DNA from: Neospora caninum Liverpool
Taxonomy: Eukaryota > Apicomplexa > Conoidasida > Eucoccidiorida > Sarcocystidae
NCBI RefSeq assembly: GCF_000208865.1
Contig: NC_018392.1
Location: forward strand, 1-64,000
Reading direction: 5' to 3'
DNA: 64,000 bases
Shown here: positions 34,656 through 48,200 of the stretch, piece after piece
Numbering within the stretch: position 1 is the stretch's first letter
Layout of the letters: each line of letters begins with the position of its first letter
The notes under the pieces: model-generated
The model's database searches: none
What the model saw: only the letters and a program-made list of their open reading frames with translations
What the model was told of the DNA's origin: nothing
Program-made: the position numbers and the translations under genes

Positions 34656-37600
34656 CTTGTCCGCTGCATGCACGGCTGATAACGAGGGAAAGGGTGCGAG
34701 AGAAACGACGAAAGAGGAGAGATCGAAGGAAGATCTTTGGGAGAGGAAGCCGGCGCGAGTGCTGAGGCAGACGCGACGGGCGGTGGAGAACGGATGTCTC
34801 CTTCTTTTGGCCCCGTAGAAAGAAGAGAGCACGAAACGAGAAGTCCGACAGCGGAAAGAAGACGCCCAAGCGCCTGTGCGGGATGCTCAAAAGGAAGAAG
34901 GGAGAAGTTTTGAAGACGCGATCGACTGAAAGCTGACTCGGTAGCCTGCAGAAGCATTCTCCCTTTTCTGTGTTTTGCGCGCACGCCGTAAAGGGATGTG
35001 ACACAGACAACACATAACCTGGGAGGAGAGAGCAAGAGAGCATCGAAACAGAAACCGGATTGGAAAAGGTTCATACTCTCAACGGCGACATCTTCGAGAC
35101 ACAACTCCTAAAACTACAGATATATATATATATATACTGGTGCATACAAACACTTATTATACGCAGGTTAACGGCGCACAGAAAATGAAGTGTGTACTCG
35201 TTTGTTTGTAGTGTTAAGCCTGCTGCACTGTGTACATATCCGCAACACCCCTTAGAGTCGGAGAAGACGAAACTCGGTGTGCGTCTTTTCAGCGCCTCAG
35301 ACTGAGCCTGTGGAGTCGCTTCTCTTTGCTTTTTGCCATGAGTCCGTTGCCCAGAGGCTTCAGGGCACAAATGCACTCGTGACAACAGGAGACGACAGAA
35401 GATCGCATGGGGCTCAAAGGCCTCCGTCCTACTTCGAGACGAGCCGCGGCAGATCCTTTTTCCCCTTGTCTTTCACTCTTTCTTGTCGGGCTTTGCCGCA
35501 TTACCTTTCACTGCTGCTGTCGGTCATGCAAGGCGATGACCAGGAGGGCGAAAACGGTATTCTTTTGGCCTTGTGGATCCTGTCGGACGAGAGTCGAAAG
35601 TTTCCTCCGGCATCTACAGAGGAACGACGATGTGTTTGAGCGGCACGGTCGCGGCGCCTCTTCTCCGGTTCGCCGTAGACCAAAGAAGGTAAAGACGGTA
35701 CGGCAGTCTGCTTTTCGAGAAACGTTGCCCCGGTGGAGACCTTGAGCAGAGACGAACACGTCCTGTGTGTTTCTGGAAAAAAGGACGGTTGACTCGCTGG
35801 CTCCAAGGAACAGGCGAGGGGAATCCAGAGAAAAGATGTGTACGGTGAAGCGTAAAAACCTGCACACTTTAAAAAACACTGCGGGGTTGCATCTGTGTGT
35901 GTGTGTCCTCTCTCCCAGCGATCTAGCGTGCACCTGCACAGCCGGAAGAGATCACTCCCTCCTCCGCGAGGGCTTCAGGCATATTCATGAACTGGATAGA
36001 GAGGATCTTCAGATTCGAGAATGCGCGATGTCAATCTCGCTCTTTGGCCAGGACTGTTCTGCGCAGCTCAGACAACGGACGAAGGGGGGCGCCTGCCGGG
36101 CACACACACACGCACCAGCCCCGGAGGAGTGGAGATGCTCGGAACGCGTCTAAGAAGAGGGACAAATTCACACATGGACCGTCGTCTTTGAGTTGTCTCG
36201 CGTGCTTCGGCAAAACGTGGCGGCAAGACTCCAGGAAACGGGTACAGCATGTCGAAAAAGACACGACAAAGCGGCAGCCTTGTGGGCAACAGCGAAGAAG
36301 TTTCGCGCGCGCGAGACTCTCGGCCGAGCAACCGACTCTCCCAGTCGGCGCGCGCGCCGCTGGCCCTCTGGCCGCTCTCGGATGGACCCCTCCCGGACGT
36401 TTTCTCGGGAAAACGCGGCCGGAAACGGGGAAGAGCTGAAGCGAACATGGCAGGTTGCGCCCGTGCTTCTTCGTACCAAAGGAAACGCGAACTTGTCGAA
36501 GCCAGAGCAGAGACCTCGTGCGTTTGCGCGCCTCCTCCAGCCAGCTGGGTGCCTCCTCGCAAGGGCAGAGAGGCCGACGCGCGCGCGACGCGGGGCACAC
36601 ACAATCGTCTAAAAACTGAGAGGGGGCGCGAAATGCGCGGTGGAAAACGCGCTTTCTTGTCTGCACTCTTCCTCCTTTCATCCCGGCCGAGTTGTTCGCC
36701 GCTGGGCTTTTTTCCTCCCGCCAAACTTCCGCTTCGTCGCTGCCATCCGCGCGTTTCCGGTTTCAACGGAAAGCGACTCTTGTGTCGGGTGTACATACAC
36801 CCGGCCCTCCAGCGCCTCCTATAGCCGTGGCGTGCCAAATGGGGCGGGGAAACCTGGCAATTTGGACGAAGTAAGGGACGGACGAGAACGCCTTTCAAAT
36901 CGAACCCCCCGCCCAAGGGCTAGGTTGCGGCCTGCCCTTTGAGGTCCGGGCAAAACTGTGACCTTCTCTCCGGCTAGTGATCGCGCGCCTTTTCGGCAGC
37001 GCGAACCACACAGAAAGCCTCACAAAAAAGGGAGCGGTCTCTCCGAGTGCCCGCCGCGCCGCCGCGAAGAGGGCAAATCCGCGGCCTCCAGAGATCTTTG
37101 CCTTTTTCTTGAATTTGCGGCGTTCTTTGGCTGCGATTCGTCGACCCGGTGCTCGTCGTTTCCTCGGTTTCTTCGGGTCTCGTCTCCTTTGTCGGGTCTC
37201 CTGCGAGCGACGTACGCCAACCAAACTTGGATCTTGCGGAGAGAGGACGCGTCTTCGCGCGCACCGCTGTCTTCCCCAGCGAGTGGTACTCAGGGGGGCT
37301 GAAGCTGATCACTTCCCAGCAGTCCGTTCCTTGCTTCGCATGTGCATCTCTCCTGTCTCGCTCCTTGTGGGCCGCGCGAGGCTTCGCGTTTTCTGCCCGT
37401 TTTCCGTATTTTTCTCCCTCTTTCCCCCGCCCAGCGTCTTTCGCTGCTCGCCGTCGAAGCGCCTTCCCGTTCTCTTCGGTTTCGTCTGCGGTCTCCAACG
37501 CGTGCGCGCCTTCTTCCGTTTTTTGCCGAAACACGGGAGAAGAATCAGGGCCGGAACTTCGATCGTGCCGACACATCCGTTTCCCCCAGATTTAGTGCGG

Positions 37601-37680
37601 CTGAGCACCAGCGAAGACTATCACTCTCCGAACGTCTTTTTCGGGGGAAAAACCCAAAATCTTCCCGTTCAAACGCCAAA
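34656..37680. promoter_or_regulatory. 3-kb divergent region between the GT-PDI gene and Tudor-SN
   Basis: This separates two genes transcribed outward. The right half is GC-rich, so several frames of 100-280 codons stay open on both strands (for example minus 36068-36916), but they overlap, lack conserved motifs and conflict with each other. It most likely holds both promoters and long 5' UTRs. A (TA)n run lies at 35119-35139. A minus-strand ATG upstream in frame with the glycosyltransferase at 34832 would extend its N-terminus by 59 residues; the 34655 start places the TM anchor close to the N-terminus as usual. Confidence 0.4.
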
Positions 37681-40600
37681 ATGGCGAGCGGTATTGCAAC
37701 AGTGAAGGAAGTTGTGTCGGGCGACACATTCGTCCTCGTCGGGGCGCCTAAAGGTAGGATTCTTCTGCAAATGCAGTCCGTTCGATAAAAAAGATCTTCT
37801 GCTACAGGGACATGGGCGTGCTCTCGCGTTGCAAGCGCCACGTGGCATGACGAGAACACAAAAAACACCAAATTCGAGAGAGGTTTGGAAACGGCATGCG
37901 GGGTCAGAGTTCACTCGCCTCCCGACATGGACGGGGGAAGTGTGAGGGATTTTCTTCTGTTTTCCTCTCTTTCAAAACTGGAGAAACAAACGCGCACCTC
38001 GCTTCTTCTGCTCGGCCTCTATGTAGCCTGTGTCTCTCCCTCGACGTCCCTCCCGGAGTGGCCTCTCTTTCGCGTGTCCCTGCGGCTCTGGCACGTCTCC
38101 TTGCTTCGCTCTTGCGAGAATTTCCTTCGAAACGCATGCTCGTTCTTCTTAACACCCCTTTGACTTCCTCTCCATTGCCTAGTCGCTCGCCATTTCTCCT
38201 CGGGTGTCTCTGCGGGGTCTCTTGCCCTCGAACACGCTCTTTGGTTTCTATGGAAAAAGGCCATCTCTTTCTCGCTTCAGTCTTCTCTCCCGTCCTCCTC
38301 CCTTTTCCTGTCGCTTCGTCCACCTCGAAAATTCTTTCCTCCGTTTTCTCTGCCGCTCTTCCTCCTCTCTGTCTGGGCTCGCCTCCGCAGTGCGTGCTCA
38401 CTTTCTTCCCCCCTCCACTGCCTCTACTCCCGCATGCACACGCTGTCTTTGTTCTTTTCCTTTACTTTCTCTCGCTTCCGCCCCGCCCTTACTTCATTCT
38501 TTTGTCTACCCCCCTGCAACTCCCCGTCCCTGCGTCGTCAGGTGTTCGTATGTTTCTCTGTGGCTGTCTTCCGTTCTACGGCCACACGCGGTTTTTTCCG
38601 TGTTTCGAGGCGACCCCGAGCAGAAAGGCGTCTCCCTCTTCTCGGTCTCCCTTCCCCTTTTCTCTCTGTCTCCCTTCCCCTTTTCTCTCGGTCTCCCTTC
38701 CCCTTTTCTCTCGGTCTCCCTTCCTCTTTTCTCTCTGTCCCCCTTCCCCTTTTCTCTCGGTCTCCCTTCCCCTTTTCTCTCGGTCTCCCTTCCCCTTTTC
38801 TCTCGGTCTCCCTTCCCCTTTTCTCTCTGTCTCCCTTCCTCTTTTCTCTTTGTCTCCTTTTCTCACTCTTCCCGCTCCTTGTCCTGTTTTCCCTCAGGGG
38901 GGCCGCCGCCGGAGAAGCGGCTGTCCCTCGCGTCCGTGCAGGCGCCGCGCGTGGCGATGAAGTCGCTGAGTCACGAGCTGCAAGACGAGCCTTACGGCTG
39001 GGCTGCTCGGGAGTGCATGCGGAACCGGTTGATCGGCCAGCAAGTCGAGTTCAAAGTGGACTACGTGCTGAGCAACAAGGAATACGGAACCATCAAATTC
39101 AACGGCGAGAACATTGCCTGCAGCCTCCTCAAACAGGGGCTCGCGAAGCTGAAGCCAAACAGGAACCCGCCGTGCGCCCCCGACATCGAAGGTAAACGGA
39201 AAAAGAGAGAGGAAAGGAAGAGAGAAGGGGAAGCAGAGAGGCGAGAGAAGCCAGAGAGATCCGAAAAAAGAGAAGAGCGAGGTGAAAGAAGCCGAGATGA
39301 CGGGTCCGCAACAGACGGCACTAGCAGCGGAGTGCCCGGCAAAATCTGTACAGAGACCAAACGTCGCGTTTCGGCGTTCAGATCCTCGCTTCCCCTTCCA
39401 AACGTGGAAAGACACGCCGACAGGTTGCCGCGGAAACGTCTAGTTCTTCGCGTAGCCTGCGGTACAGATATACCTTGGCCGCGACGCCTTGGAAGCGGCG
39501 AACGCGCGAGGCCGCGCGTGTGTCTCTCTCCGTGCCCGCTTCTCTCGACGACAGAAAACGCGTGTTTTCTTCTCGTGGGTTCGCAGAACTCGAGCAGTGC
39601 CAGGACTTCGCCGAGCAGCGGCAGCTCGGCGTGTGGGCTGCGGACCCTGCGGCGGGGAGTGGGACGGTGCGCGAGATGAAGTGGGCGGTGAACGACACGG
39701 CGTTCGTCAAGGCCTTTGTGGCGGAAAACAAGGGAAAGAAACTCCCGGGAATCGTCGAGTACGTCCGCGACGGCGGTTGCATGCGCGTGGCCCTCCTGCT
39801 TCCGCAGAAACCAGGAGAACCTCTCAAAGTCGTCTACCTCCCCATCCTCCTCTCAGGCATCCAGTGTGACGGTTTCAAGCGCGAGCAACAGGAAGGCTCG
39901 ACTGAGTTCAAAGTGGTCCCAGAGCCCTACGCAGGTAGACGCAACACCGAAAACGCGGCAGAAAACAGAAACGACAAAGTGCTTCAAGACAAAAAGGGAA
40001 AGGCGAAGAAGAAGCGAGGGTTCTGCATGTCTCAGATGCACATGAAAGACTTCACTCAGTGGCAAAGCGAGCGTGGTTTCCCAACCCCCGCTGATTGAAA
40101 CAAGTCTTGTTCGTCGAGCTCCACAGCCGGTTTCCACTTCCTGAGACATATATACATAGTTGTATGTAATTATATATATATATATATATATGTATATGTG
40201 CGCACTTTTGTACACGTGATTTTCGACATCTGGACGTCCTTCCTTGGACGTGTCTCTGGTAGATACACGCTTTTTCCGTGTTAAAACTGGTTGCGGCCGT
40301 GCGTTCCTTCACCTCGAACCAGATGAAGCTACCCACATGCGTGTACAGGTACTTGTAGCAGGTCCATATATATGTATATATATGTATATATATGTGTGTA
40401 TATGTATAGTGTGTATTTAGTTGCATGCAAGGATCGATTTGTCTGCCTTTGGTTGGGCCGCCGCAGGACTCGTGCGTGGTTGAGAGTCTGCGTGAGTCTC
40501 CATCTGTTTTCCATCTGTTTACCGCTTTTTCACCCACGTCTTTTTTCAGTCGAGGCGCGTTTCTTCGTGGAGATTCGATTGCTGAACCGGGATGTAGAAG

Positions 40601-43600
40601 TTCGCATAGAAGGCTGCGATGAATATGGCAACGTGAACGGGACGGTCTACCACCCAAAGGGGAACATTAGCGTCTTGCTCCTGCAGAACGGCCTCGCGAA
40701 GATCCAAACTGGAACATTGAGCCTGACCGAGTGCGCGTCTCAACTCTCACAAGCCATGCGAGAGGCCCAGCAGAAGCAACTGCGAAAGTGGAAGGTAACG
40801 CGTTTTTCAGGCATCGCCTCCAATGAAAAAATGCGAAACCTGAAAAAGTCTGACGCCAAGCCTGATGAGGGCTACGGGGGTTGCGACAGCTGGACCTGCG
40901 TCCACAGGGAAAAGGTGGGGGGGGGGGGGGGGACGGGGGGGGACGGGAAGGCGGCTTATCTGGAAGCCAGGAAGCGAGTGGGTGAGACAGGGCGAACAAA
41001 GGAGAGATAGAGTGAACGCCGAGGGACTAGGAAAAGCGGTTGAGAAAAAAGACAAGACGGAGGAGGGAGGGAATGCGCACGCGTTGTTTTGAGTTCGGTT
41101 AGCCCCTTTTTTCTCCGTTTCCAGGGCTGGTCGTCTTCGACGTCGGCGGTCGCCTCGAAGAATTACATGGCTCAGGTTGCAGAAATTTTGAGCGGAGACA
41201 GCGTCGTTCTGCGACTCCCAGACGGCAGCGAACGGCGCGTGTACCTCGCCAGCATCCGGTGTCCGCGTGCTGCCGGTGTCGGCAAGACTGCGTCTCGCGA
41301 GGAAGAAAGCATCGCGTTCGAAACGAAGGAATTCGTTCGCAAAAAGCTCATCGGGAAGAACGTCAAGGTGAGAAAAAAACCTCAGAACCGCGCAAAAGAA
41401 GTCGCGAACAGGGGAAAACGACCGAGAAGATCGCGAGCAGGACAAAACTCGGCTTTCGTCTCAGAGAGGAGAGAAAGAGAAAGCAGAGAACGGTTTCTAC
41501 GTGTCTGCAGACAGGGAATTCGCTATCTGGTTGGCAGAACGTGGCGATTTTGATTTTCTTTTAGGTCTTCGTGGAGTACCTTCGAGAGCCGCTCCCGAGC
41601 GCGTCGGGCGCGGCGTTGCCGCCCGCGAGCGACGACCAGGGACGCATGCACTTTGTCAGTTTGTGGATTCCAAACAGCCCGAAGGACACCGATCCCACGC
41701 AAACGAAAAACGGCCAGAACATTGCCGAGTTGCTTCTCCAAGCTGGACTCGCCAAGACTATCCCCCACCGAGCCGACGACGAACGCGCCGCTGTGAGTCG
41801 CAGCCCACTTTCTTTCCCCGCCGTGTCTCGGTGGTTTGCGCGTCAAAATCTGAGAGGCTGCATGCGCACGGTCTGTTTGAGTCGAGCACGCTTGGATAGA
41901 TCCACACACTGCACCTTTGAAAAGGGGCGTTTGCACATGTCGGCGTGCTGGCAGTAAGCGTATAGGTGGAACGGCGGGTCGAGGAGGTACAGTTTTCCGG
42001 ACCTCGGAGCACTTTTTGCATCAGTCTGTTTGCGTGTGTGGGTCAAAAAGTCTGGATTGAGAGAGCTGAAGGCGCAGAGAGTGGCGCGCATGTGGGGAGA
42101 TTGACGGCTGTGTTTGGTTCTGTGTTTTCAGGAGTACGAGAAATATCTGGAGCTGGAGCAAGTCGCAACTCAGCAGAAGAAGGGTTTGCATGCGCCGCCT
42201 CAGCAGTGGAAAGTCCACCGCATCATCGACTTGCTCGGCCCCACAAACGCCCAACGCGCCAATGCGTATTTCCAACAACTCGAGAGAATCCCGAAACTCG
42301 ACGGTGTCGTGGACCATGTCTTCGGCCCTGGCAGATTCAAGATTCGAATTCCTTCGGTACGCGTCCATCTACACAAAAATATGCGTTGTATGTGTATTGT
42401 ATATACTTACATCCGAGTACGAGTTGTGTATATATATATATATGTATGTGGATGCATATAAGTGAAAAAAAAGTTCTCGCCGGAATTCACGTTCAGCACG
42501 CATATCGGGAGGGGGGGGGGCGGGTGAACCTACGGATATGTGTGTGGGACGGCTCCCTGTGTTTGTATGCATGCATACGTTTGTTTGCCTGCGTCACTGC
42601 TTGTTTTTCCGTGGCCCGTTTGCTCATCTTCTGAGCGTGCGCTTGCGCTCGGACAGCTCTCGCGCCTCATGATGTCCACTTCCGGCCGTCTCCAGAAGCC
42701 TCTTTTCATGAGGTCTAGTTCCCCTCCCTGAGTGAGCAGCAGGACCTCCGTTTCTCTTGCGTGTGTGTGCCTCTGCAGCAAAACATTGCGATTTCGTTTG
42801 TGTTGGGAGGCCTTCGGTGCCCCCAGACTGCACCTCGCCCAGGGTCGTTTGCGGCGACTGCGCGGCCAGGCAAGGCTCGCGAGGCAGAGCCGTTTGGGGA
42901 GGAGGCGCTGAGTTTCTCCCGCGCGCGGGTGTTGCAGCGCGACGTGCAGGTGAAAGTTGAGTCCGTGGACAAGGGCGGAAACTTTATCGGCAACTTCTGG
43001 TACGGTCAGGGCAAGCAAAACCTCGCAGTCGACCTCCTTGAGCTCGGCTACGCCCACACCGTCGATTTCTCGCTCGCCAGGTGTTCGTTGCGCGAGTTGC
43101 TCACGGCGGCGGAGGCAAAGGCGAAGGCTGCTCGGATGAACATTTGGAGTCTCCCGGGAGCTCTGGAGGCGGAGGAAAACGCGGCGAAAGAAGTCCAAGT
43201 CGACGAAGTCCTCCCCCACGTGACTGTGACCCACGTCGAGGGCGTCGACAGCTTCTTCATTCAGGTGAAAAACTCTCCGATCTGGAGAGAGAATCGGATA
43301 TTGCAGGCGGGGCCTCGCAACTCGCGGTAGCGATTGACGGGGGGAGGGGGTATATACTAGCACAGAATATGCATTTGTATCTATGTGCATCGACGTAGAC
43401 AGACGCATACACATGTGCACATGGAGGCAGGCAGATACAGAGAATGAGAGAGTTACATGCATCATATGCACAAGCATCTACCATATGTTATAGTAGCACT
43501 TATATATATATATATATATATGAATTTGCAGATGTAGATGTATGTGGCGTGAATGTGATGGATGTGTATGTGCCTTTTGTTTTCTCAGGATCCATCGAGT

Positions 43601-45272
43601 GCTGATTTGCAGAGTGTCATGTCGACGCTCGGGAAGTACGGCGCTGAAGGATCCTCGAACCTCGATGACACGTACACGCCGGGAGGGTTGCCGCGGAAAG
43701 GCGAAGTTGTCATTTGCAAATTTTCGGCAGACAACCTGGTGAGGAGACACCCGAGCGAACGGAACTGAACAAAAATCGCAAAGGTGACGCATGCACGGCA
43801 TCTGCCACCTGCACATGTGCGTAAAATGTGTGTGTATATATATGTATATGTATATGGCTAGACGGATTTTGTAGCGGTAGCTCCGTGGATGCATAGTAGT
43901 AAACAACGGAAGTGTGTGCATAACAAACATGGATATTAAGGTGTGGAGTGCATGCAAATTGGTTTGTTTTGCAGTGGTACCGCGGGCGCGTCGACGCGAG
44001 AGACAGCAGCGGGAAAGAGCCGCAGATTTCCGTTTTTTATATCGACTTTGGAAACCGGGAAACTCTGCCCCTCCACGCAGTGCGCAGGTGTCCAGACGCT
44101 GTGGCCACAAGCAAGTTTCCGCCACAGGCGAAGCAGTGCTGTCTCTCAGGTGAATCTCGACACAAGAAGGCTCGTGCATGAACTCAACCAAGAGGCGCTG
44201 AGGGATGCCGTCCATTCCGAGAAGATACACGCCTGCGCGTTCTCCCCGAGACCGAGAGTCAGAGGCTGCTATATGTAGAGGCCCACAAAACCTACAATGA
44301 TATATATATATATATGTAGATATTATATTATATATATTATATATATTGCGGATGGCTTAAAAGACCTGTTTGTCTGCCAATTCCGTCCTATTGTCGGCAG
44401 GACCGATTTGGGGATCTCATATATATATATATATATATATGATTATAAATATATGTAGGTACGTGTATACGTATGCATGTATATGCATACACGCATATGT
44501 AGATGCTTGTCGACTTCTTGGGAGTGTGTTTTTCATCCTGTTCGACTGTTCGAGTGTCGCTTCGTTCACTCGCTGCTTTCTGTTCTTTTCGACCTTTCTG
44601 CTTGGGCGAGAGGCGTGCAGATCTTTGTGCGCGGTTTAGCGCGCTCCAGTTTTTCTCGGATCGTGTCTGTTCCCTTAGGTCTTTTACCGCCGCCAGAAAT
44701 GGAATTTGAAGCGGCTTCCTACTTGGATGAAGTGACACAAAACCTCGTTTTCCAGTGCAAAGTCGAGAAGATCGACATCCAGAAGAGGCGGCATTGCATC
44801 CTCACACCGCAAGAAGACCTCGGAACAGGAAGTAAGTTTTAGAATCTCAGAGAAGGAGCAATTTCTCAGGAATACGCACGAAAACGTACACAAGCACGCA
44901 TGCAAATATACATATGTACATGTGCGTGCATGCGTATGTATGTGTATATGTCTATGGTAGATGATCAGGATCGGATACATCTTTCGTTTGTCTTTATTTA
45001 GGTGTATGGATCTGCAAAGGTGGAGAGCTGTTGTTGTGAAGCAGCGGGACACTTGTTTTTTGTGTCTTTTTTCAGAGACTGGAAACACCGTGAACGAAAA
45101 GATGCTCCGAAAAGGTTTGGCGTGCTTGGACAAAAAGTCCAACACGAAATACTTCCACCGATTCCAAGTTGAGGAAGAAGCCGCTCGCAAGGCTCACGTG
45201 AACGTATGGAGATACGGCGACTGCGGAGGAGACGATGAAGAGGACTACCCCTCTCTCAACGGGCGAGGGTAG
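37681..45272 (+). CDS. Tudor staphylococcal nuclease (Tudor-SN / p100 / SND1)
   Basis: Twelve exons join in phase: 37681-37753, 38898-39191, 39587-39934, 40550-40794, 41125-41367, 41565-41792, 42132-42356, 42779-43264, 43589-43738, 43975-44149, 44679-44831 and 45076-45272, giving about 938 aa, the family's usual size. Four N-terminal SN-like OB folds start at MASGIATVKEVVSGDTFVL, VEARFFVEIRLLNRDVEV, MAQVAEILSGDSVVLRLPDG and LDGVVDHVFGPGRFKIRIPS. A Tudor domain follows (VICKFSADNLWYRGRV, VFYIDFGNRETLP) with the aromatic cage that binds dimethyl-arginine, embedded in a fifth SN fold ending NVWRYGD. The family acts in RNA stability, splicing and stress granules. The start is AAAATGGCG. The C-terminus is uncertain: the frame reads to TAG at 45272, or splices at 45268 to an exon at 45795 that stops within five codons. 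Confidence 0.95.
38641..38863. repeat. 23-bp pyrimidine minisatellite in Tudor-SN intron 1
   Basis: Nine copies of a 23-bp unit of the form CTCGGTCTCCCTTCCCCTTTTCT plus a partial tenth lie just upstream of the exon 2 acceptor. Variants (CTCTGT for CTCGGT, CCTCTT for CCCCTT) mark individual copies. Because 23 is not a multiple of three, long spurious open frames run through it. Confidence 0.9.
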
Positions 45273-48200
45273 GAAAAAGTCGACACACACACACACACAC
45301 TGGTTTTTTGCGAGATGCGCTTTCCGCAAAAAGAAACCGTGGACTGTGCGCGAGGGTTTCATCGGATTATCTTTTCTACTCCTGCAACGGGCGCGAGAGC
45401 ATCTTTTCACTGTCCTTTGCAGTTTATGTGAAGAAATGTTTTGGAAGGCGCTTTCCCCGGACTTCGTGCATGTTTCTCTTCCCCGCTTGTGAACCTGCAA
45501 GTGTCTCTTCTTTAACAGGAGCTCACATCTTCTGTTCCCATAGGGTGTCTACAATAATGGAAATCATCATGCACCCGCGTCTTCTGCGTCCTCGTCCTTT
45601 CCTGGGCGTCTGCCTGTCTCTCATCCAGAACTTCTAAAGCGACGTGTTTTTCGGTCCTCAGGAAACCTACAGAGAAATGCGCGGTCTGAGGGTTTCCCGT
45701 CTCTGTGCGCGGGCTTCGGCATTCTGTGGTGTCTTTTGTGGATTCGTTCGCCAATTGATACACGTTTTGTGCCTGTTTCTCACTTCTCTTTCAGGGGACG
45801 ACGGTAAACAAGACGCCCACAGGGAAGAGGGAAAGCAAGAGGAGAGCGCTTGGTGCGCCTGAACATCTCCCGATCTTCTTCGTCTGTGGTTCCTCGGTTT
45901 CCCCTCGAACAAAGGAAACGGTTTCTTCCGCAATGGGTGTTCCGCCTCGCTGCTCTCCGCTTCTTTGTCGATGCCGAAGTTCCAGGTTTTGAGGCTCTCC
46001 AAAGAGACGCCAGAAATTCTCGCTTGCAGACGGCCAGAGGCGAGGGTGTGCTCGCGTGGCTGGACATTCACACGGGATGCAGCTTTGTTGGCGTAGAGAG
46101 GGAAGGTTTTCCGCGAAAGAGGAGAACGGGCGAGGGTTTTGAGGCGGCCGGTATTTTTCATGGAAAACGGAAGCAAAATGCGTTTCCGTTTGTTGTTGGT
46201 GATTTCCAAACTGGAGACAAAGTGTCGCACTTTTCTCTAGGAAGCGAGCCTCCGGCGGTGGAAGAAATCGGATTTCTCTGGTGTGATATCTTGGGAATGT
46301 GTGTCGCGTTTTTTCGTTAGATAAACCGAGCTTGGTCAGCGGCAATTTCACGTCGTGGCGCTTGCCAAGCTGAAATGAGTGCTCGTCTTTCGGCGTTGTG
46401 TTGTTTCCGCTCAACTCGAGAGTCTGTTTTGCCGCCGCTTTTTTCGGTATAAATCGTTCCCAAGGAAAACGACACAGAGAACTTTCTGGCGTTTTCGTGT
46501 GAAGTTTTTCACGCACTCCGCACGTTTTCCGGGTTATCTGCCGCTATCAATTCCATAGAGGAATTCCCAAACCAACGGTCCCTACTCTGCGCCTGCACAT
46601 GAGAGTTTGCACATTCTCGGATGTGCTCGTCTAGGACAGAATGCAAATTCATGCTTACGGAAAAGCTGCAGTCGCCACTATTGGATAGTCGATTTTTTCC
46701 CATCAAGAGGAAATGTGCATGCATACGCATATGTCTCGTCTTACGCGGCGGCATCCTGCGTGGTTTAGTGCGGGCGCCCCCCCAGGTCCAAATATTTACG
46801 GTTTACACTTGGCATCCAAACAGATGTTTGTAGCTATGCATAGCCATGTGGATAAGAGAGTGGCAGCCATTAAAAATATGCATATATATTTATATGCATG
46901 TATGGATTCATTCATATATACAGGTATGCATGCGTTTGTCTACAAAAATAGGCGTGTACGTGCTGAGGCTGTGGTTGTCAGACAGTACGGTCGAGCTCTC
47001 AGGTCACAGCTTTGGATCAGGCGTGCAAAGGCGGAGCAGCATCGTCCAAGCTAAGTGACTTTCTTCTCAAAAAATCAACTGTTTTGTTCGTTCCAAAACT
47101 GCTTCTGTAACTGTCGCGAGGAGCAAAAATTGCTGCCGCGGATTCCCTAGGTTAGGGCCGTCGAGAGCCCTTTCCCTTCGCTCCATGTTTTCCTCTACTC
47201 TCGACCAGTCACAAGAAAGGACGCTTTTCAAAGCCTACATGACACGCGCATACATACACTCATATATATATATATATATATATAAATACATATGTAAGTA
47301 AACATATATATATAAGTAAACAAGCATATTTTTCTACAGGAGAAGGCCCTGTGTGTTGCTTCGAGCAGCCGGAGTGGCGAAAGAGTGAGGAAGGGAAGAG
47401 AGGGAAGCAACAGGCTGTGAGATGGTTTCGTAGAGAACGAGGCCTTTTAAGTGTTCGTGCCTCTTTTCTTTTGTTTGTTTTCCAGTTGTCTCGGCGGTCG
47501 GTCTCTGCGGTGTCCATCGTGGTTCTGCTATTCCGTGTCTGAAGGAATCTGCGTAAAAACAATCGGGGATGGACGGGAAACGGAACATGGAATGCCACAA
47601 GTGCTTCCTACGGACAGCGAAACATACAGTCACCGAACAGATGCTTTGTGTTGCGTAGCTGGCGACAGTTTCGTTTGAGATAAAACGTGGTGTGGCTTCG
47701 GAGGAGACGAGCTGGAACGCTCCTCAGCAGCGCCTGTCCTGGTCGCTAGCAACGTTGAAAAAGGAGAAATCGCGACTTGGTGAAAAGGTGCTTTAAACCC
47801 AAGTGGGCACTTTTTCCGGATAGCGTCCTTCTTCGTTGGCTTTCATACAACGTTTTAGGTCGGTAAGGAGAATCTGGACTTGGGAAGGGACACGTGCAAT
47901 GTGATCCCAAGCACGTCTTGTTTCCAGAAACCTAGAGGACGAATATCGCACGGCAACGGCGCATGTCCTTTGACTTATGCTTCGTGTTTGATACTGGAAA
48001 AGTGCATGTGCCCCACAGCCTGCGCAAGAAGCCCCGCAGTTTCACAGGGCTGCGCGAGGGTAGCTAAACTATGAGGAGAAAGGTTTTCTCTGTGTGAAAT
48101 GCAGAGAGCAGCACACTTGGGAGAGCGAGGCCTCAGGGATACTGGCTGTTTTTGCTGGGCCTGCCTAGGAGGGAAATTTACTACGGTTCCGCGCTGTCTC

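Noticed and set aside
36031..36916. Minus frames of 216 and 282 codons upstream of Tudor-SN
   Set aside because: They overlap each other and open plus frames in GC-rich DNA, with no motif or splice context. They are more likely UTR or promoter.
37896..39679. Plus-strand open frames of 250-490 codons across Tudor-SN intron 1
   Set aside because: They run through the 23-bp pyrimidine minisatellite and overlap the real exon 2 in other frames. The product is SLPLFS-type low complexity.
45791..46516. 241-codon minus frame and 156-codon plus frame after Tudor-SN
   Set aside because: They overlap each other, have no family resemblance and lie in the expected 3' flank.
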